From NCBI RefSeq assembly GCF_036346855.1, contig NZ_CP107841.1, positions 5,770,001 through 5,834,000 on the forward strand: DNA of 64,000 nt. The letters run 5' to 3'. This DNA is from Streptomyces europaeiscabiei (GTDB taxonomy: Bacteria; Actinomycetota; Actinomycetes; Streptomycetales; Streptomycetaceae). Shown one piece after another: positions 26,101 through 33,728 of this stretch (within the stretch, counting starts at the first letter, position 1; the number at the start of each line of letters is the position of its first letter). Under the pieces are notes generated by a model. That model searched no databases. It was not told the DNA's origin and saw only the letters and a program-made list of their open reading frames with translations. The position numbers and the translations under genes were made by a program.

Positions 26101-27384
26101 GTGCCCGCACTTGTGCTGCTCGGTGCTCAGTGGGGTGACGAAGGCAAGGGAAAGGCGACGGACCTGCTAGGCGGTTCCGTCGACTATGTGGTGCGCTACC
26201 AGGGCGGCAACAACGCCGGCCACACGGTAGTCGTGGGCGATCAGAAGTACGCCCTGCACCTCCTCCCTTCCGGAATCCTCACACCTGAATGCACTCCCGT
26301 CATCGGCAACGGCGTCGTCGTCGACCCGTCGGTCCTGTTCTCCGAGCTGAACGGGCTGAACGAGCGAGGCGTCGACACGTCCAAGCTCCTGATCAGCGGC
26401 AACGCTCACATCATCACGCCGTACAACGTGACCCTCGACAAGGTCACCGAGCGCTTCCTCGGCAAGCGCAAGATCGGCACGACGGGGCGGGGCATCGGCC
26501 CGACCTACGCGGACAAGATCAACCGTGTCGGTATCCGCGTCCAGGACCTGTACGACGAGTCGATCCTGACGCAGAAGGTCGAGGCGGCCCTCGACGTCAA
26601 GAACCAGGTCCTCACCAAGCTCTTCAACCGCCGGGCCATCTCCACCGACCAGGTCGTCGAGGAACTGCTCGTCTACGCCGACAGGCTCGCGCCCTACGTC
26701 ACCGACACGATCCTGGTCCTCAACCAGGCCCTCGACGACGGCAAGGTCGTCCTCTTCGAGGGCGGTCAGGGCACGCTCCTCGACATCGACCACGGCACGT
26801 ATCCCTTCGTCACCTCCTCCAACCCCACCGCGGGCGGCGCCTGCACGGGCGCGGGCGTCGGACCGACGAAGATCAGCCGGGTCATCGGCATCCTCAAGGC
26901 CTACACGACCCGTGTGGGCGCCGGCCCGTTCCCGACCGAGCTGTTCGACGCGGACGGCGAGGCCCTGCGCCGCATCGGCCACGAGCGGGGCGTCACCACC
27001 GGCCGTGACCGCCGCTGCGGCTGGTTCGACGCGGTCATCGCCCGCTACGCGACCCGCGTGAACGGCCTGACGGACTTCTTCCTCACCAAGCTCGACGTCC
27101 TCACCGGCTGGGAGCAGATCCCCGTCTGCGTCGCGTACGAGATCGACGGCAAGCGCGTCGAGGAACTCCCGTACTCGCAGTCCGACTTCCACCACGCGAA
27201 GCCGATCTACGAGACCCTGCCGGGCTGGTCCGAGGACATCACCTCGGCGAAGTCCTTCTCCGACCTCCCGAAGAACGCCCAGGCGTACGTGAAGGCGCTG
27301 GAGGAGATGTCCGGGGCACCGATCTCCGCGATCGGCGTCGGCCCCGGCCGCGACGAGACGATCGAGATCAACTCGTTCATCTAG
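26101..27384 (+). CDS. purA: Adenylosuccinate synthetase
   Basis: This cytosolic enzyme joins IMP and aspartate using GTP to form adenylosuccinate in AMP synthesis. The 427-residue length is canonical. [12 protein letters not shown] near the N-terminus holds the catalytic Asp near D13 and the GTP P-loop region; [31 protein letters not shown] and the late [10 protein letters not shown] are family signatures. The GTG at 26101 follows GGAAGGGG. It is monocistronic, followed by a strong hairpin. Confidence 0.97.
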   Translation: MPALVLLGAQWGDEGKGKATDLLGGSVDYVVRYQGGNNAGHTVVVGDQKYALHLLPSGILTPECTPVIGNGVVVDPSVLFSELNGLNERGVDTSKLLISGNAHIITPYNVTLDKVTERFLGKRKIGTTGRGIGPTYADKINRVGIRVQDLYDESILTQKVEAALDVKNQVLTKLFNRRAISTDQVVEELLVYADRLAPYVTDTILVLNQALDDGKVVLFEGGQGTLLDIDHGTYPFVTSSNPTAGGACTGAGVGPTKISRVIGILKAYTTRVGAGPFPTELFDADGEALRRIGHERGVTTGRDRRCGWFDAVIARYATRVNGLTDFFLTKLDVLTGWEQIPVCVAYEIDGKRVEELPYSQSDFHHAKPIYETLPGWSEDITSAKSFSDLPKNAQAYVKALEEMSGAPISAIGVGPGRDETIEINSFI

Positions 27385-27407
27385 CAGCTCGCCTCCCAGA
27401 GGCTCAC

Positions 27408-27445
27408 CCCGGGGCCGGGCACGCGTCGGCGTGCCCGGCCCCGGG
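27408..27445 (+). terminator. Terminator of purA
   Basis: A 15-bp stem (CCCGGGGCCGGGCAC at 27408-27422, GTGCCCGGCCCCGGG at 27431-27445) with an 8-nt loop lies 23 bp after the purA stop. Confidence 0.85.
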
Positions 27446-27524
27446 CCGTTCCGGCCGCACCGGGCATATCCTGAAAAGGTGCGCGAATGTCGGCACATCG
27501 GACGAGCAGAGGAAGGTGAGTGCG

Positions 27525-27818
27525 ATGCGCGTCCTCTTCAAGGCGGAATTCGACACGGAGAAGTCGAACGAGGCCATCCGCAGCGGCACCCTGGGGAAGC
27601 TGATGCAGGCCTCCATGGAGCAGGTGAAGCCGGAGGCGGCCTACTTCACGACCGACCACGGCCATCGCACCTGCTTCATGGTCTTCGACATGCAGGACAG
27701 CTCCCAGATGCCGTCGATCGCCGAACCGTTCTTCCTCGAACTGGGCGCCGATGTCACCTACAGCCCGGTCATGAACCCCGAGGATCTGCAGAAGGGCCTG
27801 GCGGCACTGGGTCGCTGA
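27525..27818 (+). CDS. Small conserved hypothetical protein, ferredoxin-like fold likely
   Basis: The 97-residue cytosolic protein (RVLFKAEFDTEKSNEAIRSG, then YFTTDHGHRTCFMVFDMQD and GADVTYSPVMNPEDLQKGL) has the strand-helix-strand layout of small dimeric alpha/beta ferredoxin-like proteins such as YCII or DUF3303 families. The exact family was not identified. The ATG at 27525 follows GGAAGG at 8 nt; a GTG at 27516 is less well placed. Fifteen-base GCTGAGCCGCCCACC repeats follow the stop. Confidence 0.7.
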   Translation: MRVLFKAEFDTEKSNEAIRSGTLGKLMQASMEQVKPEAAYFTTDHGHRTCFMVFDMQDSSQMPSIAEPFFLELGADVTYSPVMNPEDLQKGLAALGR

Positions 27819-27866
27819 GCCGACCACCGCTGAGCCGCCCACCGCTGAGCCGCCCACCGCAGAGTC

Positions 27867-28517
27867 TCAGCTGAAGACGATCATCGATCCCTGCGCCAGA
27901 CTTCGGGTCGCCGCCGCGTGCAGGCCCAGCCAGACGTGCCGTTCGCGAGCGAACGGGCTGGGGTCGTAGGGCGCCGGGACGGCGGGTTCCTCCAACTCCG
28001 TGGGCGCGAGCGGCGCTTCGGGCGGTGTCGGAGGGTTCGCCGGGTCGATGCCGATGGCCGGGGCCACGAACTCCAGTTCCCTCAGCAGGCCCTGGGCAGA
28101 GCCCAGAGGGCCGCCTCCGGCGAGGAGTTCGTCGCTGGACAGGGGCTGCGGGAAGTCGACCGGGACGTAGGCGCCGGCGTGGTCGTAGTGCCAGACCAGG
28201 TGCGACTGCTGGGCCGTGCCCTCGAACATCTCCAGCAACTGCTCGTAGTCGCCGCCCAGCGCGTCCACCGGGGTCACCTCCAGGCCGCACACCTGGAGCA
28301 GATAGGCGCGGCGCAGGAAGTGCAGCGCGTCGTAGTCGAAGCCGGCCACCGGAGCGACCTCGCCGGTCAGCCCCGGCATGTACTGGTACACCGGAACCGG
28401 TGGCAGCCCGGCCTCACCCAGCAGCCTGTTGTAGAGCGCGAGTTCCTCGGCGAAGGGGTTGTCGGGCGTGTGGCACAGCACGTCGACGAGCGGGACCAGC
28501 CAGAGGTCACAGGCCAA
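27867..28517 (-). CDS. Conserved hypothetical protein
   Basis: The 216-residue soluble protein (CDLWLVPLVDVLCHTPDNPF at the start, GLTGEVAPVAGFDYDALHFL in the middle and ARERHVWLGLHAAATRSL at the end) has no recognised domain. It starts at TTG 28517, seven bases after GAGGAG, which supports the unusual start codon. Gene neighbours offer no functional hint: a decayed glycosyltransferase region lies upstream. Base composition and codon use are normal for the window. Confidence 0.65.
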   Translation of the reverse strand: MACDLWLVPLVDVLCHTPDNPFAEELALYNRLLGEAGLPPVPVYQYMPGLTGEVAPVAGFDYDALHFLRRAYLLQVCGLEVTPVDALGGDYEQLLEMFEGTAQQSHLVWHYDHAGAYVPVDFPQPLSSDELLAGGGPLGSAQGLLRELEFVAPAIGIDPANPPTPPEAPLAPTELEEPAVPAPYDPSPFARERHVWLGLHAAATRSLAQGSMIVFS

Positions 28518-28859
28518 AAGAGAACTCCTCGGTCATCCGGCACGCACACGGACGGTAGGGATACGTTCGCATACGGCACACAGTGGTCAGGGAAGCGTAG
28601 TCGCTGAACGCGCCTTCGGTCCCCTTCGTGCAGGTCCCATACCCACACACCGCCCACCCATTTACCGGGTCGCCCGACGAGCTTGTCGACCTCCTCGCGC
28701 CGCTGCTCGTCGTACGGCTGCGGGCGCGGCACCAGGGCGCTCGCACGCCAGTACGCGAAGTCCTTCTCGGCCCGCGCCCGCCAGTTCACGCCGATCACCG
28801 TGGCCGGGGCGATCGGCAGCAGGGCGAGGGTGATCGGCATGGAGCCCACGTCATCAGGT
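28518..28859 (-). other. Gene-remnant region
   Basis: The minus strand carries an open frame from ATG 28849 (PITLALLPIAPATVIGVNWR, then EKDFAYWRASALVP) that continues into the next gene out of frame and has no proper end. Together with the frameshifted 3' end of the upstream glycosyltransferase it looks like the remains of coding DNA rather than an intact gene. No separate gene is called. Confidence 0.4.
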
Positions 28860-29822
28860 TCACGCCGTCGGGAAGCCCTGGCAGGTGGTGAAGAGGGGGG
28901 TGCGGAGGTGGGCGAGGTTGTCGGCCGTGACCGCTAAGAACCACTCCCACTGGCTCTGGTCCTGGAGGGAGTCGGGGAGACAGCGGCCGTTCGGGTCGAG
29001 CCGGCGGCCGATGTGGAGGGCCACCGCCATCAGGAGGAAGACGGCGACGGCGACGGCGAAGGCGTCGGCCGGGCGGACGGAACGGACCCGCAGGACGGCG
29101 AGTTCGCCGAGGACACGGGCGTAGTCGCTCGGCCGGATCTTCGAACCGGGCTGGTGGGACCAGCGGACGGGGACCTCGACGACGGGCCAGCCGCTGCGGC
29201 GGAAGTACCGGAGGATCTCCACGTCGATGCCGAACCCGTCGAGCCGGGAGACGGCGAAGGCCTCGCGGGCGCGGTCGCCGTCGAACAGCTTGAAACCGCA
29301 CTGGGTGTCGCGGATGCCGGGCACCGCGACCCCGCGTATGAGCAGGTTCCCGGCTCGCCCGAGTGTCTCGCGCAGCCGGTGCTGATGGCGCTCGATGCTC
29401 GCGCCGGGCGCCTCGCGTGAGCCGATCGCGGCCGTGTGGCCGTCGGAGAGCGCTTTGTCGAGCCGCTCCAACTCGTCGATGGGCGCGGCGAGATCGGCGT
29501 CCGTGAGCAGGACCCGGCGGCCGTGCGAGGCGAGGACACCGAGCCGCAGGGCGTGGCCCTTGCCCCGGTTGTGGGGCCCGCCGGAGACGAGCTGGACGCG
29601 GGCGTCGCGGGCGGTGACGTCGGCCACGACGTCGGCCGTGCCGTCCGTCGACCCGTCGTCGACGACGATGACCTCCCAGCGGGCGGCGGCCTCCGTCGCC
29701 GAGAGATGGCTGATGATCGAGTCGAGCGTGGGGGCGAGCCGGTCCTTCTCGTTGTAGGCGGGGACGACGACGGATAGGTCGACGCTCGCCCGGCCGCCGC
29801 CCGCCTTCGGGGTCGCGCTCAT
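28860..29822 (-). CDS. Polyprenyl-phosphate glycosyltransferase (GT2), apparently truncated
   Basis: The 320-residue product is a dolichyl/polyprenyl-phosphate-sugar synthase-like GT2: VDLSVVVPAYNEKDRLAPTL, VIVVDDGSTDGTADVV, the DxD-type LLTDADLAAPIDE, and DTQCGFKLFDGDRAREAF. A C-terminal hydrophobic segment and NLAHLRTPLFTTCQGFP follow, resembling the start of a GT-C membrane domain, then the frame stops. Shifting one base at the end reads PDGVNLM, the expected continuation, so a frameshift and loss of the membrane part is likely. Codon 296 is TTA. The start overlaps the GntR stop (ATGA). Confidence 0.75.
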   Translation of the reverse strand: MSATPKAGGGRASVDLSVVVPAYNEKDRLAPTLDSIISHLSATEAAARWEVIVVDDGSTDGTADVVADVTARDARVQLVSGGPHNRGKGHALRLGVLASHGRRVLLTDADLAAPIDELERLDKALSDGHTAAIGSREAPGASIERHQHRLRETLGRAGNLLIRGVAVPGIRDTQCGFKLFDGDRAREAFAVSRLDGFGIDVEILRYFRRSGWPVVEVPVRWSHQPGSKIRPSDYARVLGELAVLRVRSVRPADAFAVAVAVFLLMAVALHIGRRLDPNGRCLPDSLQDQSQWEWFLAVTADNLAHLRTPLFTTCQGFPTA

Positions 29823-30613
29823 CCGTCCGCCAGGCGTTCCACCAGGGTCAGGGACTGCTCGTCGTAACCGGCGATGAGCTCCTGCGCGGTCTGCGCGTCC
29901 CGGCGGGTGAGAGCGTCGACGAGGTCGGTGTGGTCGGCCCACAGCCGGCCCTTGAGATCGTCCGGGCGGTCGTTCGCCCCGTCGTGCATCCGGTCGGCAG
30001 TGCGGTCGTTCATGCGGTCGGCGGTGCGGTCGTTCATCCGGTCGTTCGATCGGGAGCCCGTCCGGACGTCCGTCTGACGCAGGTGCTGGACCGCGCACAC
30101 CCAGGCCTGCACGCGCAGCCGGTGCAGGAAGTCGGTGAGGTACGGGTTGCCGAACAGGGCGCTCAGCTCGCGCCAGAACCGCAGGTCGTAGCCGATCAGG
30201 ATGTCCAGGTCCCCGGCGGTCGCGGCCCGCCGCGCCTCCTCGCCGCGCCGCCGGACCCCTGCGAGGGCGGCGGCCGTACGGGGATCGACCTTGCGGTCGC
30301 CGAGCCGCCGGAACATTCCGTCGGTGACCAGGATGCGGGCCTCGACCATGTTCCGGTAGTCGGCCACGGAGTACTCGTGGACCTCGAAACCCCGGTGCTG
30401 CACGGCGTCCAGCAGTCCCTGCGCGGACAGATCCACCAGCGCCTCGCGCACGGGCGTCGCCGACACCCCGTACTGTTCGGCGATCTCCTTGACCGTGAAC
30501 TCCTGTCCCGGCTTCAGGCGGCCGGCCAGCACCTCGTCACGGAGCGCGTCCGCGAGCTGTTGCCGCAGGGTGCTTCGGGTCACGGCGCCATTGCCGCCGC
30601 CGGTGCCGGGCAT
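29819..30613 (-). CDS. GntR/FadR-family regulator
   Basis: The 264-residue regulator has an N-terminal GntR winged helix (LADALRDEVLAGRLKPGQEF, IAEQYGVSATPVREALVDLS) and an FCD-type all-helical ligand domain (RNMVEARILVTDGMFRRLG, RFWRELSALFGNPYLTDFLH). An Arg/Asn/Asp repeat (DRMNDRTA units, about residues 192-220) interrupts the FCD domain and is encoded by a 24-bp tandem repeat. It lies just downstream of the class III aminotransferase and may control it. The CGCGTACG palindrome before its start is a candidate operator. Confidence 0.88.
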   Translation of the reverse strand: MPGTGGGNGAVTRSTLRQQLADALRDEVLAGRLKPGQEFTVKEIAEQYGVSATPVREALVDLSAQGLLDAVQHRGFEVHEYSVADYRNMVEARILVTDGMFRRLGDRKVDPRTAAALAGVRRRGEEARRAATAGDLDILIGYDLRFWRELSALFGNPYLTDFLHRLRVQAWVCAVQHLRQTDVRTGSRSNDRMNDRTADRMNDRTADRMHDGANDRPDDLKGRLWADHTDLVDALTRRDAQTAQELIAGYDEQSLTLVERLADG

Positions 30614-30633
30614 CGTGGTCTGGGTCCCCCATC

Positions 30634-30649
30634 CGCGTACGCGTACGCG
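30634..30649. promoter_or_regulatory. 16-bp palindrome before the GntR gene
   Basis: CGCGTACGCGTACGCG is a perfect palindrome 20 bp upstream of the GntR start codon, in the 176-bp gap to the aminotransferase gene. It is a plausible autoregulatory operator. Confidence 0.45.
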
Positions 30650-30789
30650 TTCTGTGCGTGCTCTCTGACTTCTCTTACGAGCACGTCACCTTACGCGTTC
30701 GGGTTCTGGGGAGGAGTTTTTGCCCTTCTGCTCGGCACCGGGGGGAAACACAGGGGAAACACGGGGGAACACAGGGGAGAGTTACGGCC

Positions 30790-32145
30790 TCACACCGTGT
30801 GTTCGTCCGCCACGGACAGGGCCGCGTCCAGGGCGGCGAGGCCCTCCTTGGCCTCGGTCTCCGTGATGTTGCACGGGGGGACGACGTGGGTGCGGTTCAT
30901 GTTGATGAAGGGCCAGAGACCGTTCGCCTTGGCGGCGGCGCCGAAGGCGAGCATGGGGGCGTTGGCCTCGCCGGCCGCGTTGTAGGGGACGAGGGGCTCG
31001 CGGGTCTCCTTGTCCTTCACCAGCTCCAGCGCCCAGAACATGCCCGTGCCGCGCACCTCGCCCACACAGGGGTGCCGCTCGGCGAGTTCACGGAGAGCCG
31101 GTTCGATGAGCGAAGCGCCGAGGGTGGCCGCGTTGGTGACGACCCCCTCCTCCTCCATGACCTGGAGCGTCGCGACGGCGGCCGCGCAGGCCAGCGGGTG
31201 GCCGGAGTACGTGAGACCGCCGGGGTAGGGGCGCCGGGCGAAGGTCTCGGCGATGGCGGGGGAGATGGCCACGCCGCCGAGGGGGACGTAACCCGAGTTC
31301 ACGCCCTTGGCGAAGGTCATCAGATCGGGTACGACGTCGAACAGGTCGGCGGCGAACCAGGTGCCCGTCCGGCCGAAGCCCGCCATGACCTCGTCCAGGA
31401 CGAAGACGATCCCGTACTTGTCGCAGATCTCCCGGACCCCGGCCAGATAGCCCGGCGGCGGGACCATGATCCCGGCCGTGCCCGGAACGGTCTCCAGGAT
31501 GATCGCGGCGATGGTCGACGGCCCCTCGAAGGCGATCGTCGTCTCCAGGTGCTCCAGCGCCCGCGCACACTCCTGCTCCTCCGTCTCCGCGTGGAAACGG
31601 GAGCGGTAGAGGAAGGGCGCCCAGAAGCGCACGACCCCGGCCGTGCCGGTGTCGGAGGCCCAGCGGCGCGGGTCGCCCGTGATGTTCACGGCCTGCTGGG
31701 TGCCGCCGTGGTACGAGCGGTACGCGGCCAGCACCTTGGGGCGGCCGGTGTGCAGCCGGGCCATACGGACGGCGTGCTCGACCGCGTCGGCACCGCCGTT
31801 GGTGAAGAAGATCTTGTCCAGGTCGCCGGGGGTGCGCTCGGCGATCAGCCGGGCCGCCTCCGAGCGGGCCTCGACCGCGAACGCCGGGGCGAACGTCGTC
31901 ATCGTCGCCGCCTGCGCCTGGATCGCCGCGACGACCTTCGGGTGCTGGTAGCCGATGTTCGTGTAGACGAGGCCGCTGGAGAAGTCGAGGTAGCGCCTGC
32001 CGTCGTAGTCCCAGAAGTACGAGCCCTCCGCTCCGGCGACGGCGAGCGGGTCGATGAGTTCCTGCGCGGACCAGGAGTGGAACACGTGCGCTCGGTCCGC
32101 GGCCTTCACCGCGGCGCCTGCCTGGGGGTTGGGGTGAGGGGTCAT
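30790..32145 (-). CDS. Class III PLP aminotransferase
   Basis: The 451-residue enzyme is of the omega-aminotransferase group. YFWDYDGRRYLDFSSGLVYT binds near the substrate, YRSYHGGTQQAV and FVLDEVMAGFGRTG (Asp near D251 to the PLP nitrogen) are class III signatures, and LMTFAKGVNSGYVPLGG contains the PLP lysine near K280. Relatives use putrescine, beta-alanine or taurine as amino donors. The substrate here is undetermined. The GntR gene downstream on the same strand may regulate it. Confidence 0.88.
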   Translation of the reverse strand: MTPHPNPQAGAAVKAADRAHVFHSWSAQELIDPLAVAGAEGSYFWDYDGRRYLDFSSGLVYTNIGYQHPKVVAAIQAQAATMTTFAPAFAVEARSEAARLIAERTPGDLDKIFFTNGGADAVEHAVRMARLHTGRPKVLAAYRSYHGGTQQAVNITGDPRRWASDTGTAGVVRFWAPFLYRSRFHAETEEQECARALEHLETTIAFEGPSTIAAIILETVPGTAGIMVPPPGYLAGVREICDKYGIVFVLDEVMAGFGRTGTWFAADLFDVVPDLMTFAKGVNSGYVPLGGVAISPAIAETFARRPYPGGLTYSGHPLACAAAVATLQVMEEEGVVTNAATLGASLIEPALRELAERHPCVGEVRGTGMFWALELVKDKETREPLVPYNAAGEANAPMLAFGAAAKANGLWPFINMNRTHVVPPCNITETEAKEGLAALDAALSVADEHTV

Positions 32146-32315
32146 GGGGCGAGGTTAGGGGGCGGGGGTGGGGAGAGGGCACGGGCGACTTGTATGCGTG
32201 CGGCCGTCCGAGCACGACAGTGTGTCGCCCCCGTGAGGGGCTGCGTCGCTGGGCCGGGTGCCTGATGGCCAGGGGGTTCGGGTGCGCCGACGGGTGCGGG
32301 TGGTGTGTGGTAACT

Positions 32316-32394
32316 CGCGCAGTTCCCCGCGCCCCTCGAAAAGCAGGGGCTGCGCCCCGTGCTTTTTGCTTCCAGGGGCGCGGGGAACTGCGCG
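32316..32394. repeat. Dispersed inverted repeat, family A, copy 2
   Basis: The same 18-bp arms as copy 1 flank an inner hairpin built on AGCAGGGGCTGCGCCCC and GTGCTTTTTGCT. It lies between the divergent aminotransferase and DJ-1 genes, so it is not simply a terminator of converging genes. Confidence 0.85.
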
Positions 32395-32438
32395 GCCGGC
32401 CCTCACCTGCCCGCACCGGCCCCACCCCCGTAGCTGAT

Positions 32439-32492
32439 TGACAGCAGGCTGCCTTATTGACAGCAAGCTGCCCGAATGGCAGCATGCTGTCA
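32439..32492. promoter_or_regulatory. Three operator-like sites at exact 19-bp spacing
   Basis: TGACAGCAGGCTGCCT (32439), TGACAGCAAGCTGCCC (32458) and TGGCAGCATGCTGTCA (32477) are copies of one imperfect palindrome, each beginning 19 bp after the last. The third is almost perfectly symmetric. They lie 34 bp upstream of the DJ-1/MarR operon, and CATAGAG directly after them may be its -10. They are the likely binding sites of the MarR protein. Confidence 0.7.
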
Positions 32493-32525
32493 TAGAGCGA
32501 TCCGCCGGAGTGCCCAGGAGGAGCC

Positions 32526-33131
32526 ATGAGCGACCGCAAGCCTGTTCATCTCGCCGTGTACGACACCTACGCCGACTGGGAGACCGGGCACACGACCGCG
32601 TGGCTGGCCAGGGGCGGATATGAGATCCGTACGGTCGGGCCGAGTGCCGACGCCGTGCGGACCATCGCGGGGGTGCGTATTCAGCCGGACGGGGTTCTGG
32701 GGGAGCTGCGGCCGGAGGAGAGCTCACTGCTCGTCCTCACCGGCGCGGACCTGTGGGACACGAGTGACGAACTCGCGCCGTTCGCCCGGAAGGCGAGGGA
32801 GTTCCTGGCCGCCGGGGTGCCCGTCGCCGCGATCTGCGGGGCGACCGCCGGGCTCGCGAGGGAAGGGCTGCTGGACGACCGGGACCACACCAGCGCGGCT
32901 CCCTTCTATCTGGCCGCCACCGGGTACAAGGGCGGCGAGCGGTACGTGGACGCGGACGCCGTCACCGACGGAATCCTGGTCACCGCCGGACCCACCGAAC
33001 CCGTGGCCCTGGCCCGCGAGGTCTTCCGCCTCCTCGGTGTCTACGAGGGCGAGGTCCTCGACGCCTGGTACCGCCTCTTCCACGACTCGGACCCGGAGGC
33101 GTACGCCGTGCTGGAGGCGGCGGGACAGTGA
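32526..33131 (+). CDS. DJ-1/PfpI family protein
   Basis: The 201-residue cytosolic protein belongs to the DJ-1/PfpI/glutamine-amidotransferase-like superfamily. AAICGATAGLAREGLLD holds the nucleophilic-elbow Cys near C104, and an acidic residue early in the chain is expected to activate it. Relatives include stress chaperones, glyoxalases and intracellular proteases. It is the first gene of an operon with a MarR regulator, overlapping it by GTGA, which suggests induction by a stress signal sensed by that regulator. RBS CAGGAGGAG precedes the ATG. Confidence 0.9.
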   Translation: MSDRKPVHLAVYDTYADWETGHTTAWLARGGYEIRTVGPSADAVRTIAGVRIQPDGVLGELRPEESSLLVLTGADLWDTSDELAPFARKAREFLAAGVPVAAICGATAGLAREGLLDDRDHTSAAPFYLAATGYKGGERYVDADAVTDGILVTAGPTEPVALAREVFRLLGVYEGEVLDAWYRLFHDSDPEAYAVLEAAGQ

Positions 33132-33613
33132 GCCGCGAGCAGCAGGACCTCCTCAGCCGTGCCGCCCTCGGGATCTTCCGGCTGAACGGGCAGTTCCTTT
33201 CCGTGGCCGACGAGTTGGCGCGCCCGGCGGGGCTGACGGCCGCCTGGTGGCAGGTGCTGGGTGCGGTGCTGCCCGAGCCGCTGTCCGTCGCCGGGGTCGC
33301 CCGGGTCATGGGCATCACCCGGCAGAGCGTCCAGCGGGTCGCCGATCTCCTCGTCGACCGGGGGCTCGCCGAGTACGTCCCGAATCCGGCCCACCGCCGT
33401 GCCAAGCTCCTCGCCCCGACCCCCGCCGGCCGCACCGCGATCGCGCGGATCGAGCCCGGCCACGCGACCCTGGCCGCGCGCCTGGCGGAGGCGCTGGGGG
33501 AGGAGGAGTTCGCGGAAACCGTACGGGTGCTCGAACAGCTGTCGGGTGCCCTGGACCGCATCGCGGCGGCATCGGAGACCCGCACACCACCGGCCGCTGT
33601 TACGGAACCGTAG
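33128..33613 (+). CDS. MarR-family regulator
   Basis: The 161-residue protein has the MarR fold: N-terminal helices (ALGIFRLNGQFLSVADELAR), the winged helix-turn-helix (LSVAGVARVMGITRQSVQRV, ADLLVDRGLAEYVPNPAHRR) and a C-terminal dimer helix. It is translationally coupled to the DJ-1 gene. The three palindromes at 32439-32492 make autorepression of this operon probable. There is no cysteine in the chain, so a redox-sensing Cys mechanism of the OhrR kind is excluded. Confidence 0.9.
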   Translation: MSREQQDLLSRAALGIFRLNGQFLSVADELARPAGLTAAWWQVLGAVLPEPLSVAGVARVMGITRQSVQRVADLLVDRGLAEYVPNPAHRRAKLLAPTPAGRTAIARIEPGHATLAARLAEALGEEEFAETVRVLEQLSGALDRIAAASETRTPPAAVTEP

Positions 33614-33728
33614 ACACCGCTCCATCCGCCTCCCCCTACCGCCGCACTACGATCGGTCCGTTGCGCACGTACGCGACGTACCCGTACGTACGCATACACA
33701 TCTGCAGGGGGAGACGGGGGACGTGGCC

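Noticed and set aside
28367..28849. A 160-codon minus-strand gene starting ATG 28849.
   Set aside because: Its C-terminal third overlaps the next gene out of frame and is nonsense. It fits remnant DNA better.
32316..32394. Family A repeats as insertion sequences.
   Set aside because: There is no transposase and no target-site duplication; the elements are short inverted repeats.
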